64,000 bases of DNA, taken from Patiria pectinifera (lineage: Eukaryota > Echinodermata > Asteroidea > Valvatida > Asterinidae). A program made the position numbers and the translations under genes. Shown here in pieces: positions 37,801 through 42,185 of the stretch. A model generated the notes under the pieces. It made no database searches. It was not told the DNA's origin and saw nothing but the letters and a program-made list of their open reading frames with translations. How positions within the stretch are numbered: position 1 is the first letter of the stretch; every line of letters begins with the position of its first letter. The stretch is taken from assembly GCA_029964075.1 (NCBI GenBank), contig CM057133.1:16454699-16518698 (forward strand). Direction: 5' to 3'.

Positions 37801-39353
37801 TGGCCGCAGACAAAAAATTTGGTTCTTTTTTTGGGGGGGTGTACTATTGGTTGGTGGTGGCGCCACTTTTACCCCTATTATACTACTCAAAAATAGGCCA
37901 CGTTGATATCACCACGGTCAAATCGTGGGACTAAAAATTTTTGTTACAACCTCTTTGGGGGAGGGGGCTCAAGCCCCCCCCCCCCTGGTTGCGCCACTGT
38001 GCTGTAGTGAAAATAAAAACAGCCCATGGGTGATGGATGGTAAAATTTGTTACTATAAAAATATTGAAATGTTTACAGCTGCAGCAATCTTAAACAAAAA
38101 TACTGACTGGTCCATGTGCCTGACCAGTACATCACACTTTGTACAGAATTTGGCAGCCTTCATGTAAAGCTCTCACAACAAAAAGAAAACCAAGTCCTAT
38201 ATTTGTCCGAAATGAGATCCTTGTTGGAACTGCATTTTGTAGGCTCATATTTGGAATACAGCCTGTCTAAAAAAAAATGGTACAATCGAAAACGATTTTT
38301 TTTTTTCAATATTAAAGCTCAACATAAGTAAGTCGTTTTGAGCATCACATTAAAGAAAGAGACCAGGCTTTCCAATACTTTTTGTTTCATCTCATTTGCT
38401 TTTGTCAATCCAGAGATAACTCCAGTTTACTGCGGAACACAAAAATCGAGTTTGTTTCTTTTGCCAAGTTGCAATCTTTTGTGAGCTTCAAGACAGCATG
38501 GCGCAGTACTCGAAACAACTCTGCCCATGCATAAAAGTGGCACAAAATCACACTTAGTTGATTATATCTCTGAATTGACAAAAGCAAATAAGATCAAACA
38601 AACACTATTGGAAAGCCCAGTCTTTGGGTTTTTTTTATGCCAAGTAATATTATGCCAAGTAAGAATGACTTATTTTGAAATTTCATATTTAAACATTTTT
38701 TTTCCTGATTGTACCATTTTTTTTGAGACAGGCTGTATAACTTTCAACACAACCCCAACAAATCCTTTGTTTTTTTTTCAATTTACATCTTCTTGTCCGT
38801 GAAACATATTTCAATCTTCCTTTCAACTGATAAAGAAAGGTAAAGGGGGACGAACCTGTGTTCACAGAAACGGAGTGCCCATCTCTCTTTCGTAGGGATT
38901 GGGCCAGACTCGAGTCCATGAAATGCTGCTGTGGGGGATCCCCACACCTCCTCCACAGTGAGTCTGTTACCTTCCCAGCATTGAATAATGCCAGTACCCT
39001 TTAAGCACCTGGGTTGAGAGGAGTAATTGAGGTATTTAAAGTGCCTTACTCAAGGGCACAACACGCATGGCCATGGTGGGGCTCGAACCCACTGCACCAC
39101 ACGTGCCCACAAATGATACTTACTCCAAATTTCAGCATTTTTCCAATTTTGAATTAACCCTTCGATTCTTTTCCGTGTGTTATACCCAGATGTGGCCAAG
39201 CTGTGCGTGTGCGGTCTGGTGGGTCAGTTTGAGTGTTCCCTGTGTCGTCAGCAGACCTACTGCAGCCCACAGTGCCAGTCCACGGACTGGGTCCGTCACA
39301 GCATGCAGTGTTCAAGCTACGCCGTGGCATCGGTCGACAACCCACGCCTGTAG
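490..39353 (+). CDS. PKHD1L1: Fibrocystin-L-like (PKHD1L1 family) gene, 3' part, 36 exons
   Basis: This is a large single-pass membrane protein whose N-terminus lies upstream of the window. Splice sites are GT-AG and exon phases agree throughout. Using one of the two alternative exons, the coding sum from the first full codon is 9,501 nt, or 3,167 codons with the stop, so the model has no frame break. Domain order is IPT/TIG repeats, G8, parallel beta-helix (PbH1) repeats, second G8, more PbH1, a membrane-proximal ectodomain, a transmembrane helix, and a cytoplasmic tail ending in a MYND finger. G8 plus PbH1 is shared by PKHD1, PKHD1L1, TMEM2/CEMIP2 and CEMIP. The combination with many IPT domains and a second G8 fits PKHD1L1. 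The vertebrate protein is a stereocilia-coat and immune-cell surface protein. Its role here is unknown. The unusual points are the MYND tail and the duplicated exon pair. Family assignment is firm, and the exact orthology is less so. Confidence 0.9.
795..1073. mobile_element. hAT-like MITE
   Basis: Imperfect terminal inverted repeats begin CATGGATGTTGATC and end GATTGACGACCTTG. The interior (G/C runs and TTGCACCACAGAG) matches the element at 60732-61026. No clear target duplication is visible. Confidence 0.6.
1310..2367 (+). CDS. PKHD1L1: PKHD1L1 exon 2 (about four IPT/TIG domains)
   Basis: This 1,058-nt exon has its acceptor at 1308-1309 and donor GTCAGT after 2367. It encodes consecutive IPT/TIG immunoglobulin-like repeats, with recurring openings of the type SPTSGSTEGGQTVTILGSGF and paired Cys residues in each repeat. 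Another IPT begins at the 3' end (ISSVSPGTG) and continues in exon 3. Carrying about four repeats without an intron is compact compared with the rest of the gene. Confidence 0.93.
2518..2766 (+). CDS. PKHD1L1: PKHD1L1 exon 3 (IPT domain)
   Basis: The acceptor is at 2516-2517 and the donor is GTGAGT. The exon completes the IPT begun in exon 2 (TGDSITISGSSF, then Cys-containing strands) and opens the next one with SSVSPIEG. It ends in phase 1. Confidence 0.9.
3066..3152. repeat. Imperfect hairpin repeat
   Basis: Arms AAGATGGAATTTGCGTCGG and CGATGCAAATTCCATCTT face each other. The arm sequence recurs near 34198-34220, so it belongs to a dispersed family. Confidence 0.5.
3540..3680 (+). CDS. PKHD1L1: PKHD1L1 exon 4 (IPT domain, first half)
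   Basis: The acceptor is at 3538-3539 and the donor GTCAGA follows 3680. It encodes GGGRILSVDGAGFDE and a Cys pair, the first half of an IPT domain. It ends in phase 1. Confidence 0.85.
3823..3997 (+). CDS. PKHD1L1: PKHD1L1 exon 5 (IPT domain)
   Basis: The acceptor is at 3821-3822 and the donor is GTAAGG. It ends one IPT and opens the next (VIDSVEPRRGGTAGGTTLNI). The donor lies inside a GAG codon, so the exon ends in phase 2. Confidence 0.88.
4549..5050 (+). mobile_element. TTAA-flanked MITE family A, full copy
   Basis: TTAA at 4549-4552 and at 5047-5050 flank inverted ends AGGGAATATACAACATTTGC and its diverged complement. The element is about 500 bp with a poly-T tract inside (from about 4771) and no transposase. 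Confidence 0.7.
5271..5421 (+). CDS. PKHD1L1: PKHD1L1 exon 6 (last IPT domain)
   Basis: The acceptor is at 5269-5270 and the donor is GTAATC. It completes the last IPT before the G8 region, with VVTIGGSVCTV and a second Cys in the usual place. It ends in phase 0. Confidence 0.88.
5647..5803 (+). CDS. PKHD1L1: PKHD1L1 exon 7 (start of first G8 domain)
   Basis: The acceptor is at 5645-5646 and the donor is GTAAAA. It opens the first G8 domain. The diagnostic pattern is SSRYTWGNQDPPIAGDFVIV followed by the LLLDVTTPIL strand. G8 is a beta-strand domain named for eight conserved glycines and found in the PKHD1, TMEM2 and CEMIP families. Confidence 0.93.
6425..6730. mobile_element. Foldback element with about 130-bp arms
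   Basis: Inverted arms 6425-6554 and 6601-6730 match almost throughout and enclose a 46-bp spacer. It has no coding capacity. The spacer contains AAGGCGAAGT (6581-6590), close to the core of the loop-palindrome family. Confidence 0.8.
6805..7014 (+). CDS. PKHD1L1: PKHD1L1 exon 8 (first G8 domain)
   Basis: The acceptor is at 6803-6804 and the donor is GTAAGC. It continues G8 with FDEADIELHAENILIVDGG and the conserved TEEEPFQHEATIMMHG segment. It ends in phase 1. Confidence 0.93.
7404..7630 (-). repeat. Dispersed repeat with GTGCAACAAGGTC ends
   Basis: The motif GCAACAAGGTC recurs at both ends and inside. The reverse complement matches the host repeat at 28054-28154 plus 29963-30074 and represents its uninterrupted form. 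Confidence 0.65.
7956..8123 (+). CDS. PKHD1L1: PKHD1L1 exon 9 (after first G8)
   Basis: The acceptor is at 7954-7955. The donor GTTCGA is weak, but phase and length fit. It encodes PVPITWTRLAQT and WKAGDQIVIASTG, the conserved G8-to-beta-helix linker of the family. Confidence 0.88.
8124..8663 (+). other. Intron without recognisable features
   Basis: It is unique-looking, AT-rich sequence with nothing supported. Confidence 0.6.
8664..8864 (+). CDS. PKHD1L1: PKHD1L1 exon 10 (entry into beta-helix)
   Basis: The acceptor is at 8662-8663 and the donor is GTAGGT. It encodes the strand EMRAEVGMLTRNVKFRGS, the family's entry into the parallel beta-helix. It ends in phase 1. Confidence 0.9.
9067..10710 (+). 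CDS. PKHD1L1: PKHD1L1 exon 11 (long PbH1 beta-helix exon)
   Basis: This 1,644-nt exon has its acceptor at 9065-9066 and donor GTATGC. It carries the most conserved block of the family. The motifs are RYPIHFHLNGD, GCGIHHTFNRAVTIH, and GHAYFLEDGIE, typical of parallel beta-helix (PbH1) repeats shared with TMEM2 and CEMIP. Many His, Asn and Cys residues are conserved. In CEMIP2 the equivalent region has been tied to hyaluronan breakdown, but enzyme activity here is only a guess. It ends in phase 1. Confidence 0.96.
10864..11395. mobile_element. TTAA-flanked MITE family B
   Basis: TTAA at 10864-10867 and 11392-11395 flank inverted ends AGGGACACTAGGTCCTG and CAGGACCTAGTGCCCCT. It is about 530 bp and non-coding, probably piggyBac-type. 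Confidence 0.75.
11561..12033 (+). repeat. Tandem duplication, two 230-bp copies 243 bp apart
   Basis: Segment 11561-11790 recurs at 11804-12033. By eye the copies look identical, and a poly-T run precedes each. The duplication is recent or is an assembly artefact. Confidence 0.85.
12532..12759 (+). CDS. PKHD1L1: PKHD1L1 exon 12 (start of second G8 domain)
   Basis: The acceptor is at 12530-12531 and the donor is GTGAGT. A Cys pair and a Pro-rich linker (PEIPEPPPAGRP) lead into LWSDTASWDDV, the opening of the second G8 domain. Confidence 0.9.
13680..13916 (-). mobile_element. tRNA-derived SINE
   Basis: On the minus strand it begins with a tRNA-like head: box A-like TGGTCCAATGGTTACAG and box B-like GGGTTCGAATCC. 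The body that follows is shared with 18843-19110 and 55360-55626. Confidence 0.7.
14065..14316 (+). CDS. PKHD1L1: PKHD1L1 exon 13 (second G8 domain)
   Basis: The acceptor follows a C/T tract at 14045-14062 and the donor is GTATGT. It carries the second G8 core, with DVQLPVMNKLFIYGGLEI and ANPFQHEMKILLNG, the counterpart of the FQHEATIMMHG motif in exon 8. It ends in phase 1. Confidence 0.93.
14317..14720 (+). other. Intron without recognisable features
   Basis: Nothing could be supported in this stretch. Confidence 0.6.
14721..14966 (+). CDS. PKHD1L1: PKHD1L1 exon 14 (end of second G8)
   Basis: The acceptor is at 14719-14720 and the donor is GTAAAT. It encodes GLDIHGKNHSVYWTQL and DWQVGDEIVVATT, parallel to exon 9 after the first G8. 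This supports an internal duplication of the whole G8 unit. Confidence 0.92.
14967..16060 (+). other. Intron; only a diverged dispersed repeat
   Basis: The part near 15770-15950 shares the phrase AAAGGCATTCCTTTGT in inverted form with 2895-2925, so a degenerate dispersed repeat is likely. Nothing else is evident. Confidence 0.4.
16061..16216 (+). CDS. PKHD1L1: PKHD1L1 exon 15 (second beta-helix entry)
   Basis: The acceptor is at 16059-16060 and the donor is GTAAAC. The sequence AAEVGLLTRNIKIEG is the second copy of the motif in exon 10 (RAEVGMLTRNVKFRG). Confidence 0.9.
16456..16689 (+). CDS. PKHD1L1: PKHD1L1 exon 16 (PbH1 repeats)
   Basis: The acceptor is at 16454-16455 and the donor is GTGCAG. 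It holds PbH1-type strands such as ARISNVEFFHSGQEG, WGCSFHNGFSPAIGVFGTD, and DNVIHHTVGS. It ends in phase 1. Confidence 0.92.
16690..17290 (+). other. Intron without recognisable features
   Basis: It contains short G-runs only. Confidence 0.6.
17291..17469 (+). CDS. PKHD1L1: PKHD1L1 exon 17 (PbH1 repeats)
   Basis: The acceptor is at 17289-17290 and the donor is GTAACG. It encodes further beta-helix strands (IIVRDNNQQLIHN, VVLVNNTVAGSER). It ends in phase 0. Confidence 0.9.
17470..18368 (+). other. Intron; possible decayed G-rich hAT-like fragment
   Basis: CAGTGGTGGCACAAGACTC near 17781 followed by G-rich sequence resembles a decayed hAT MITE end, but no partner end was found. Confidence 0.3.
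18369..18551 (+). CDS. PKHD1L1: PKHD1L1 exon 18 (beta-helix)
   Basis: The acceptor is at 18367-18368 and the donor is GTAAAA. It encodes VAFSVKGEACFDP and FLIYKSWDFGIYHQ, typical of the late beta-helix of the family. It ends in phase 0. Confidence 0.92.
18843..19110 (+). mobile_element. tRNA-derived SINE
   Basis: The tRNA-like head (TGTCCAATGGTTATGG and a box B-like TTTGAATCCTGAC) is followed by a conserved body (CTTCGTCCTTCGGATGGGAC) and an AT-rich tail. It is the most complete copy of this family here. Confidence 0.75.
19193..19401. mobile_element. Foldback element
   Basis: The arms, about 80 bp each, match in inverted orientation: AATAAGCC with GGCTTATT at the ends, and CATTCGTAACCTGTGACA with TGTCACAGGTTACGAATG inside. 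Confidence 0.75.
19655..19828 (+). CDS. PKHD1L1: PKHD1L1 exon 19 (last constitutive exon before the alternative pair)
   Basis: The acceptor is at 19653-19654 and the donor is GTAAGT. It encodes beta-helix strands ending in SDSFDCTNDD. It ends in phase 0, which fits the start of either of the next two exons. Confidence 0.9.
20539..20645. repeat. Loop-conserved palindrome E
   Basis: Arms of about 45 bp (GGGGGCAAATGGCACC against GGGTGCCATTTGCCCCC) surround the core at 20591-20604. On the minus strand the core reads GAGGCTAAGCAGAG. Confidence 0.75.
20826..20870. repeat. Loop-conserved palindrome F
   Basis: Short arms (GGCCCATAGCACC and GGTGCTATGCGCC) surround the core at 20841-20855. On the minus strand the core includes GAGGCGAAGCCTAG. 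Confidence 0.65.
21071..21245 (+). CDS. PKHD1L1: PKHD1L1 exon 20, alternative copy A
   Basis: This 175-nt exon has its acceptor at 21069-21070 and donor GTAAGT. It encodes VEPENARQSRKQRGPRAPGG and GHVGMCWSVFAS, ending FHTVMSYPMINGV. It starts in phase 0 and ends in phase 1. The next exon, 72 nt downstream, is a diverged duplicate of the same length and phase, and including both would shift the frame. This is therefore probably one of two mutually exclusive exons. Confidence 0.9.
21318..21492 (+). CDS. PKHD1L1: PKHD1L1 exon 21, alternative copy B
   Basis: This exon is 175 nt, exactly the length of copy A, with donor GTAAGT. It encodes VQPENAGQSSKQRGPRASGG and ends in NSYPLINGMTAVQ. By hand count 39 of 58 residues match copy A. 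It starts in phase 0 and ends in phase 1, and no stop or damaged splice site is visible, so both copies look usable. The intron between the copies (21246-21317) is only 72 nt. Confidence 0.9.
21679..21860. mobile_element. MITE with TAAAGCCCGGTTCATACTTC ends, copy 1
   Basis: Inverted ends TAAAGCCCGG and CCGGGCTTTA enclose a further imperfect inverted repeat. The same family is at 53766-53910. Confidence 0.75.
22104..22266 (+). CDS. PKHD1L1: PKHD1L1 exon 22
   Basis: The acceptor is at 22102-22103 and the donor is GTAGGT. It completes the split codon from either alternative exon and encodes HFRGFGEHCGRTDAMIMTNP, a well-conserved family segment. It ends in phase 2. Confidence 0.9.
22267..22619 (+). 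other. Intron without recognisable features
   Basis: Nothing could be supported in this stretch. Confidence 0.6.
22620..22852 (+). CDS. PKHD1L1: PKHD1L1 exon 23
   Basis: The acceptor is at 22618-22619 and the donor is GTAAGG. It contains NPSDCVDMDCDGMKKAMIRD and LDGTFLG, a strongly conserved signature of fibrocystin and fibrocystin-L. It ends in phase 1. Confidence 0.95.
22853..23206 (+). other. Intron without recognisable features
   Basis: Nothing could be supported in this stretch. Confidence 0.6.
23207..23408 (+). CDS. PKHD1L1: PKHD1L1 exon 24
   Basis: The acceptor is at 23205-23206 and the donor is GTAAGT. It encodes WQAYECHGIEHRMLVVESMD and a downstream TDGFVDLINGPQDNGWCLG, the conserved Cys/Trp-rich segment that follows the DCD signature. 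It ends in phase 2. Confidence 0.94.
23561..23706. mobile_element. Short hAT-like MITE (GGCGGATCCAG ends)
   Basis: Inverted ends CATTGGCGGATCCAGG and CTGGATCCGCCACTG enclose long C runs. Related ends occur near 28348 and 42523. Confidence 0.6.
23761..23947 (+). CDS. PKHD1L1: PKHD1L1 exon 25
   Basis: The acceptor follows a pyrimidine tract and the donor is GTGAGG. It encodes ERISTLYTIVATGKDYEVYF and FHLLNSDESQAVVLGVWY, a beta-rich membrane-proximal segment. It ends in phase 0. Confidence 0.92.
24041..24114 (+). pseudogene. tRNA-like sequence (Ala-GGC-like), decayed
   Basis: A cloverleaf can be drawn. The acceptor stem has 7 pairs with G-U wobbles, the D stem is GCTC/GAGC, and the anticodon stem is CTGGA/TCCAG around ACGGCAG (anticodon GGC). 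Base 33 is C instead of T, and the T stem has two mismatches, so a working tRNA is unlikely. It may be a tRNA pseudogene or a SINE head. Confidence 0.5.
24244..24672 (+). repeat. 70-bp minisatellite, about 6 units, tRNA-like first unit
   Basis: Units start at 24244, 24324, 24394, 24464, 24534 and 24604. The first unit is 80 bp, and its GGGACTCGAACCCAGG is the complement of a tRNA T-arm/box B. Later units have decayed from it. Confidence 0.8.
25062..25542 (+). CDS. PKHD1L1: PKHD1L1 exon 26, with polybasic site
   Basis: The acceptor is at 25060-25061 and the donor is GTACGT. It encodes NVHGENYFERDTQTLWLLIK, then VDKSQIRVVDVVSES, then five consecutive Arg codons (25404-25418) before Ala. Five Arg in a row satisfies the furin-type R-x-R/K-R rule, and PKHD1 is known to be cut by proprotein convertases, so cleavage here is plausible. 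A Thr/Ser/Asn/Pro-rich linker follows. It ends in phase 1. Confidence 0.92.
25543..26398 (+). other. Intron without recognisable features
   Basis: Nothing could be supported in this stretch. Confidence 0.55.
26399..26609 (+). CDS. PKHD1L1: PKHD1L1 exon 27
   Basis: The acceptor is at 26397-26398 and the donor is GTAAGA. It encodes LDYEQLVQIQEVLVDTLQSG and LGDALNITVTSMVMTDP, a helical segment followed by beta, which might be a SEA-like membrane-proximal fold (inference). It ends in phase 2. Confidence 0.88.
26610..27577 (+). other. Intron; possible decayed hAT-like end only
   Basis: GGTGGATCCAGGAGG near 26645 and a C-run resemble a hAT MITE end, but no partner was found. Confidence 0.3.
27578..27743 (+). 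CDS. PKHD1L1: PKHD1L1 exon 28
   Basis: The acceptor is at 27576-27577 and the donor is GTAAAT. It encodes an acidic stretch (ELQREEEEAENANLEVEVEY) and LTQQPAVYAVDAL. It ends in phase 0. Confidence 0.87.
28155..29962. mobile_element. hAT-like non-autonomous element, 1.8 kb, with target duplication
   Basis: Inverted ends CAAGGGCGGAAATC and GATTTCCGCCCATG are flanked by a perfect 8-bp duplication ATGTATAT (28147-28154 and 29963-29970). No transposase is recognisable inside. It contains G/C runs and the nested MITE at 28677-28907. Confidence 0.8.
28677..28907. mobile_element. hAT-like MITE nested in the 1.8-kb element
   Basis: Ends CATGGGCGTCGC and GCGACGCCCATG are flanked by a perfect 8-bp duplication TGCATCGG (28669-28676 and 28908-28915). 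Confidence 0.85.
30605..30979 (+). CDS. PKHD1L1: PKHD1L1 exon 29
   Basis: The acceptor is at 30603-30604, right after an AT-rich stretch, and the donor is GTTAGA. It encodes PWQLTVSINPSTPNANTVQL and a beta-rich segment ending in LRDEITMALPQNLSAK. Its 375 nt are in phase 0 at both ends. Confidence 0.88.
31318..31405 (-). mobile_element. tRNA-derived SINE head
   Basis: The minus strand has box A-like TGGTCGATGGTAAGAC and box B GGGTTCGAGTCCCACC. Adjacent sequence (AAACACTGTATACTCAGTGT) recurs inverted near 34130-34165. Confidence 0.6.
31712..32108 (+). CDS. PKHD1L1: PKHD1L1 exon 30
   Basis: The acceptor is at 31710-31711 and the donor is GTATGA. The first half repeats the pattern of exon 29 (TLDPFDVVDPST against TAEPFDVAVRPY). 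The second half encodes LRFQVDYDVVAAGKEDLLEI and NFLNYINGKYDG, a conserved segment close to the membrane. It ends in phase 1. Confidence 0.9.
32109..33195 (+). other. Intron without recognisable features
   Basis: Only homopolymer and low-complexity tracts are visible, plus a short palindrome near 32706. Confidence 0.5.
33196..33365 (+). CDS. PKHD1L1: PKHD1L1 exon 31 (juxtamembrane ectodomain)
   Basis: The acceptor is at 33194-33195 and the donor is GTGAGT. It encodes VLISFDMQGDVDTAVDELWT and a short juxtamembrane segment. Exons 30 and 31 may form one SEA-like domain (inference). It ends in phase 0. Confidence 0.88.
33478..33980. mobile_element. mariner-like MITE
   Basis: It is flanked by TA on both sides. 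Ends CAGGGTGGTCCCAAAAAAAG and its diverged complement (TTTTTTTTGGACCACCCTG) match. It is about 500 bp and non-coding. Confidence 0.75.
34548..34656 (+). CDS. PKHD1L1: PKHD1L1 exon 32 (transmembrane helix)
   Basis: The acceptor is at 34546-34547 and the donor is GTCAGT. It encodes one hydrophobic helix (WAIAVIVVVVLVILLLIALV) followed by VKLCCTRG, a positive and Cys-containing stop-transfer end that could be palmitoylated. This sets a type I topology with the C-terminus inside the cell. Confidence 0.93.
34741..35107. mobile_element. MITE with GGCCAAAAAAA-GTCTC ends, copy 1
   Basis: The ends are GGCTAAAAAAAGTCTCC and GGAGACTTTTTTTTTTGGCC. It is inverted relative to 45020-45390, with shared internal phrases such as ACTGGAATCCTGCTGC. 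Confidence 0.7.
35348..35474 (+). CDS. PKHD1L1: PKHD1L1 exon 33 (cytoplasmic tail)
   Basis: The acceptor is at 35346-35347 and the donor is GTAAGT. It encodes a charged, Ser-containing segment (EEAPLTQENFKLKEFASSGS) with no domain recognised. It ends in phase 2. Confidence 0.85.
35475..36140 (+). other. Intron without recognisable features
   Basis: It contains imperfect short repeats of GGCCTATGGAAC type and nothing else. Confidence 0.5.
36141..36250 (+). CDS. PKHD1L1: PKHD1L1 exon 34 (cytoplasmic tail)
   Basis: The acceptor is at 36139-36140 and the donor is GTAAGT. It encodes a Pro/Thr-rich linker (KGTESPNTPRRTPEIQVTAL) with several Ser/Thr-Pro sites, which suggests a disordered region open to proline-directed kinases. 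It ends in phase 1. Confidence 0.82.
36720..36970 (+). repeat. Direct repeat pair (dispersed element)
   Basis: AAAGGAAAAGGGAAGAGGAA and TCCTTGATTTACACCATAAA occur at about 36724-36790 and again at 36911-36968. The complement recurs at about 62628-62690. Confidence 0.6.
37106..37375 (+). CDS. PKHD1L1: PKHD1L1 exon 35 (unrecognised intracellular module)
   Basis: The acceptor is at 37104-37105 and the donor is GTAAGT. It encodes about 90 residues, including MIMVKNADGTFQKLGAV, TARALREDVKRVLPG, KKFILLDETLKDID and a final EIYRSDCVLMRWV. The order of strand, helix, strand and a closing strand resembles a ubiquitin-like beta-grasp fold, but I do not recognise the family. The module is lysine-rich and sits directly before the MYND finger. 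It ends in phase 1. Confidence 0.88.
37699..37999. mobile_element. hAT-like MITE with perfect target duplication
   Basis: Ends CAGTGGCGCACCCAGG and CCTGGTTGCGCCACTG are flanked by TGCTGTAG on both sides (37691-37698 and 38000-38007). Confidence 0.88.
38257..38737. mobile_element. mariner-like MITE
   Basis: TA-flanked ends CAGCCTGTCTAAAAAAAAAT and TTTTTTTTGAGACAGGCTG. It is about 480 bp and non-coding. Confidence 0.7.
38905..39112 (-). mobile_element. Truncated tRNA-derived SINE
   Basis: The minus strand carries a box B-like GGGTTCGAGCCCCACC and the phrase CTTGAGTAAGGCACTTTA, shared with the other SINEs. Box A is missing or decayed. Confidence 0.5.
39190..39353 (+). CDS. PKHD1L1: PKHD1L1 last exon: MYND zinc finger and stop
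   Basis: The acceptor is at 39188-39189 and the stop TAG is at 39351-39353. The final 54 residues contain CVCG, then CSLC seven residues on, YCSPQC, and WVRHSMQC. This is the MYND pattern C-x-C-x7-C-x2-C-x5-C-x3-C-x7-H-x3-C. The first pair has one residue between the cysteines where two are usual. MYND fingers normally bind proline-rich peptides of partner proteins. The phase from exon 35 fits exactly, which supports fusion to the receptor. Confidence 0.9.
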
Positions 39354-40583
39354 AGACGATCTCGCACATCCCCGACATGATCTTGCATTCGATTTTGTTT
39401 TGTTTGTTTTGCATTGTTTTAGATTCCATCCAGACCAACACCTTGATTCAGAGTATTATTTTTGTCGCAGATATTTTAGAGATCAAGTACTTTCAGAAAT
39501 GCACAAACAAGTTGTAAAAATATATCTAAGACATGAAGTAGTTTTCAAACTCCATCCAGATAGCTACACCTTGATTTTAATTACTTTTTGTGAGAATTAT
39601 TTGTGATAGATTTACACTATACTGAAAATGTTTAGATAATGCGTGTGAAAATTATTATTAAAACAATCTAAGGCTAACTTGATTTTGTGAAGAGCTTTTT
39701 TTGTACCCAGTTTCATTTTGAGATTGTAAAGTTAATGTTGTAGATTGTAGTACTTTAAGTTGTTTAATTTTGTTTGAGTTGAATTAATATAAGAACAGAT
39801 TTCATATATTTGTGGTAATGTTTTGTGTATCCTTACAGAAGCAATACTGAGCCTGACTTTCTGCAAAAGATACACATATGCAAAGGAAGGTTTATTTTTT
39901 TTTGGTAATTCGTAAAAGAGTAAGTTCCTCAAAAGTGGAATAGAAGAGTAAGAAAAATTCAAGTGAAAAAAGTAGTCAACAAAATTTCATTTAGAGTTTA
40001 GGGTGAAATCTACTGTTTTCCAGTTATTTGTTGAAATTTTACAGGATCAAGCATTGCTTTCTGTATTTTGAAAGAAAAAAATTAATGCTGATTATTTCCT
40101 CTTTTTTTTACCGTGTAAATTTTCTTCTACGGGATATTTGTATAATGCTTCTGTGAGATTTTCCTACTTTGCTACTGTAAATTGAGGTTTTAAAGAATCT
40201 TCTGTAAATTTCGGTGTTTGTGCCTTTTTTTAATTTTAAAAGCAACGGCACGCATATTATGTGTTGATCACAGAAACTGGTTAAAAGATATTGTCTGTTT
40301 TTTTAGGCAATACAAATTGTTCCTGATTTTGTTTTTGTTGGCGAGCTCGTGGTTGAAATCTAACATGGAGTGCCTTGTCTGTGCGGTCTCATTCCCAAAA
40401 TTAAGGACCTTGCGAGTAAATCTTAGTTTTGAGTTCAGCGAGTGGAATTGTAGTAAATGTACCCGTCTGCCAGATGCTTTGTCATAAATTGGTGTGTCAT
40501 TCCACTCTGGGCCCAAGTTCACGGCGATGCTTTAACAGCCGATTTTGTGTTAATGTCGCGGGCAAAGTGAGAATCCGCGCAAG

Positions 40584-40627
40584 GTTGGAATTCCCACTTT
40601 GTCCGGCTGGGCAAAGTGGGAATTCCA
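40584..40627. repeat. 17-bp-arm hairpin in the probable 3' UTR
   Basis: Perfect arms TTGGAATTCCCACTTTG and CAAAGTGGGAATTCCAA surround a 10-nt loop. Related copies lie at 40731-40745 and around 40700. Confidence 0.8.
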
Positions 40628-42179
40628 ATACTGCATGACCGGTAAAGTAGGAATACATCCAAAACTTTTATGAAGAGTTACCGATGCTAATAGTAAATAA
40701 GGGCAACATTCCCACTTAGCAGCGCAGTGTTGGAATTCCCACTTTGCCCTGGGCAAATTCTGAATTTACCCAGATTCCCACATTGTGCGTGACACTAACA
40801 TGGCCTCCGTCTATTTATAGAGACTGTAAGTACAATGTAGTAAGCACAGAAAAAGCATGCTTAACCCCAGAGCAAAAAAAGCTGCTTAAATCAGTGATGT
40901 AACAAAAGAAATCTCCATGTGCGTACAACTGTTAGCAAATACACGCCATGAAATAGGACTTAAGCAGCAGCATGATATCTGCCATAGTAAAGTAAGCACA
41001 ACTTGTAAGCTAACTGTTAAGCAGTGCTATGAAATTGGGCTCTGGAGTTCATTTAAACCATGAAGGCAGAAACGGGCGTCCAGGCCAGAGCTGGGGTATG
41101 TCTACGGTCACCATGTTGCCACGTAGTTGTTCATGGGCGAAGACCTAGACAATGACTATAGACTAGAGATTTGGATGTGGGAGTGTATTAACGATGAAGT
41201 GGCAAGAGTGCTAATTATTGGCGTTTGCGTGAACTTGATTTATAAATTATTATTAATTTATTATCTTTGTGGAATCACACCTTTCCAAGTGTGGATATGG
41301 GATTTGTCAGAGTTGATTGATCTCGAACTGATTGGAACGTGAAGTTTGGGGATAGGGAAACTGTGAGATATCAACTCTCGCCAATGCTTCCATTCTGGTA
41401 TCAACTGAACTCACTCAGAACAATTCAGGTCAAGTGAATCCAGGTCAAGATGCATGACGGGTTGCTGTTTATCAGTTGAGCTTAATTTTGATTAAAAATG
41501 TGTGGTCTATTTAAAACAAAAGAGTTTTCGTTATCAAAAGTTTTTATTTCTGTAAAAATGCTTTCCTCTTTTTGACTAACATTCCATAGTACTGTAATGA
41601 ATTGTATTCAGAATTAATATGGAAATGTTTGTAGAAGTCATTTATATAACGTTTTGCTGTGCATAATTTTCAGTGTTTTTTTGTTTGTTCAGGGGCGAGG
41701 TGTTAAATAGAACTACAGAAGGCTGATATTTTTCACATCCAAACAAGGCTGAATGATAATCTCAGTGGAATTGGATTTCATTCTGTAAGCTAATTAAAAC
41801 CAATTTTGCATTTTCTTTTTGTAGAAAAATTGATTATTGCTGTTTTTGTTTTTTATTGTTTATTTTAGTGTGATTTAACCATTATTATCACTATGTGCAT
41901 GAAGGTTTGAATCAGTTTACACGCAAACCATGGAAAGCTGTTTCCTGAGCGATTCCACAAAGTGACTTGAAAGATCATGATTTTAAATGAAATTGAATTA
42001 ATAGATAAACCAGCAAGTTACTCCCACTGGTATTTATTATTTTCATTTTCCATTTTTACTATCATTTCTTTATATGTGGTCAGTATTTTTGATATAACGG
42101 TAAAGAGCATTATTATTTTTGGTTTGATTGAAAGCAGTTTTAGTTTTGTAGTGTTGTACTGAATAGTGTGTGCCATTTG

Positions 42180-42185
42180 AATAAA
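42180..42185 (+). promoter_or_regulatory. Candidate polyadenylation signal AATAAA
   Basis: A canonical AATAAA is followed within 30 nt by GT-containing sequence. It is the first such hexamer I found after the stop at 39353. Confidence 0.45.
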
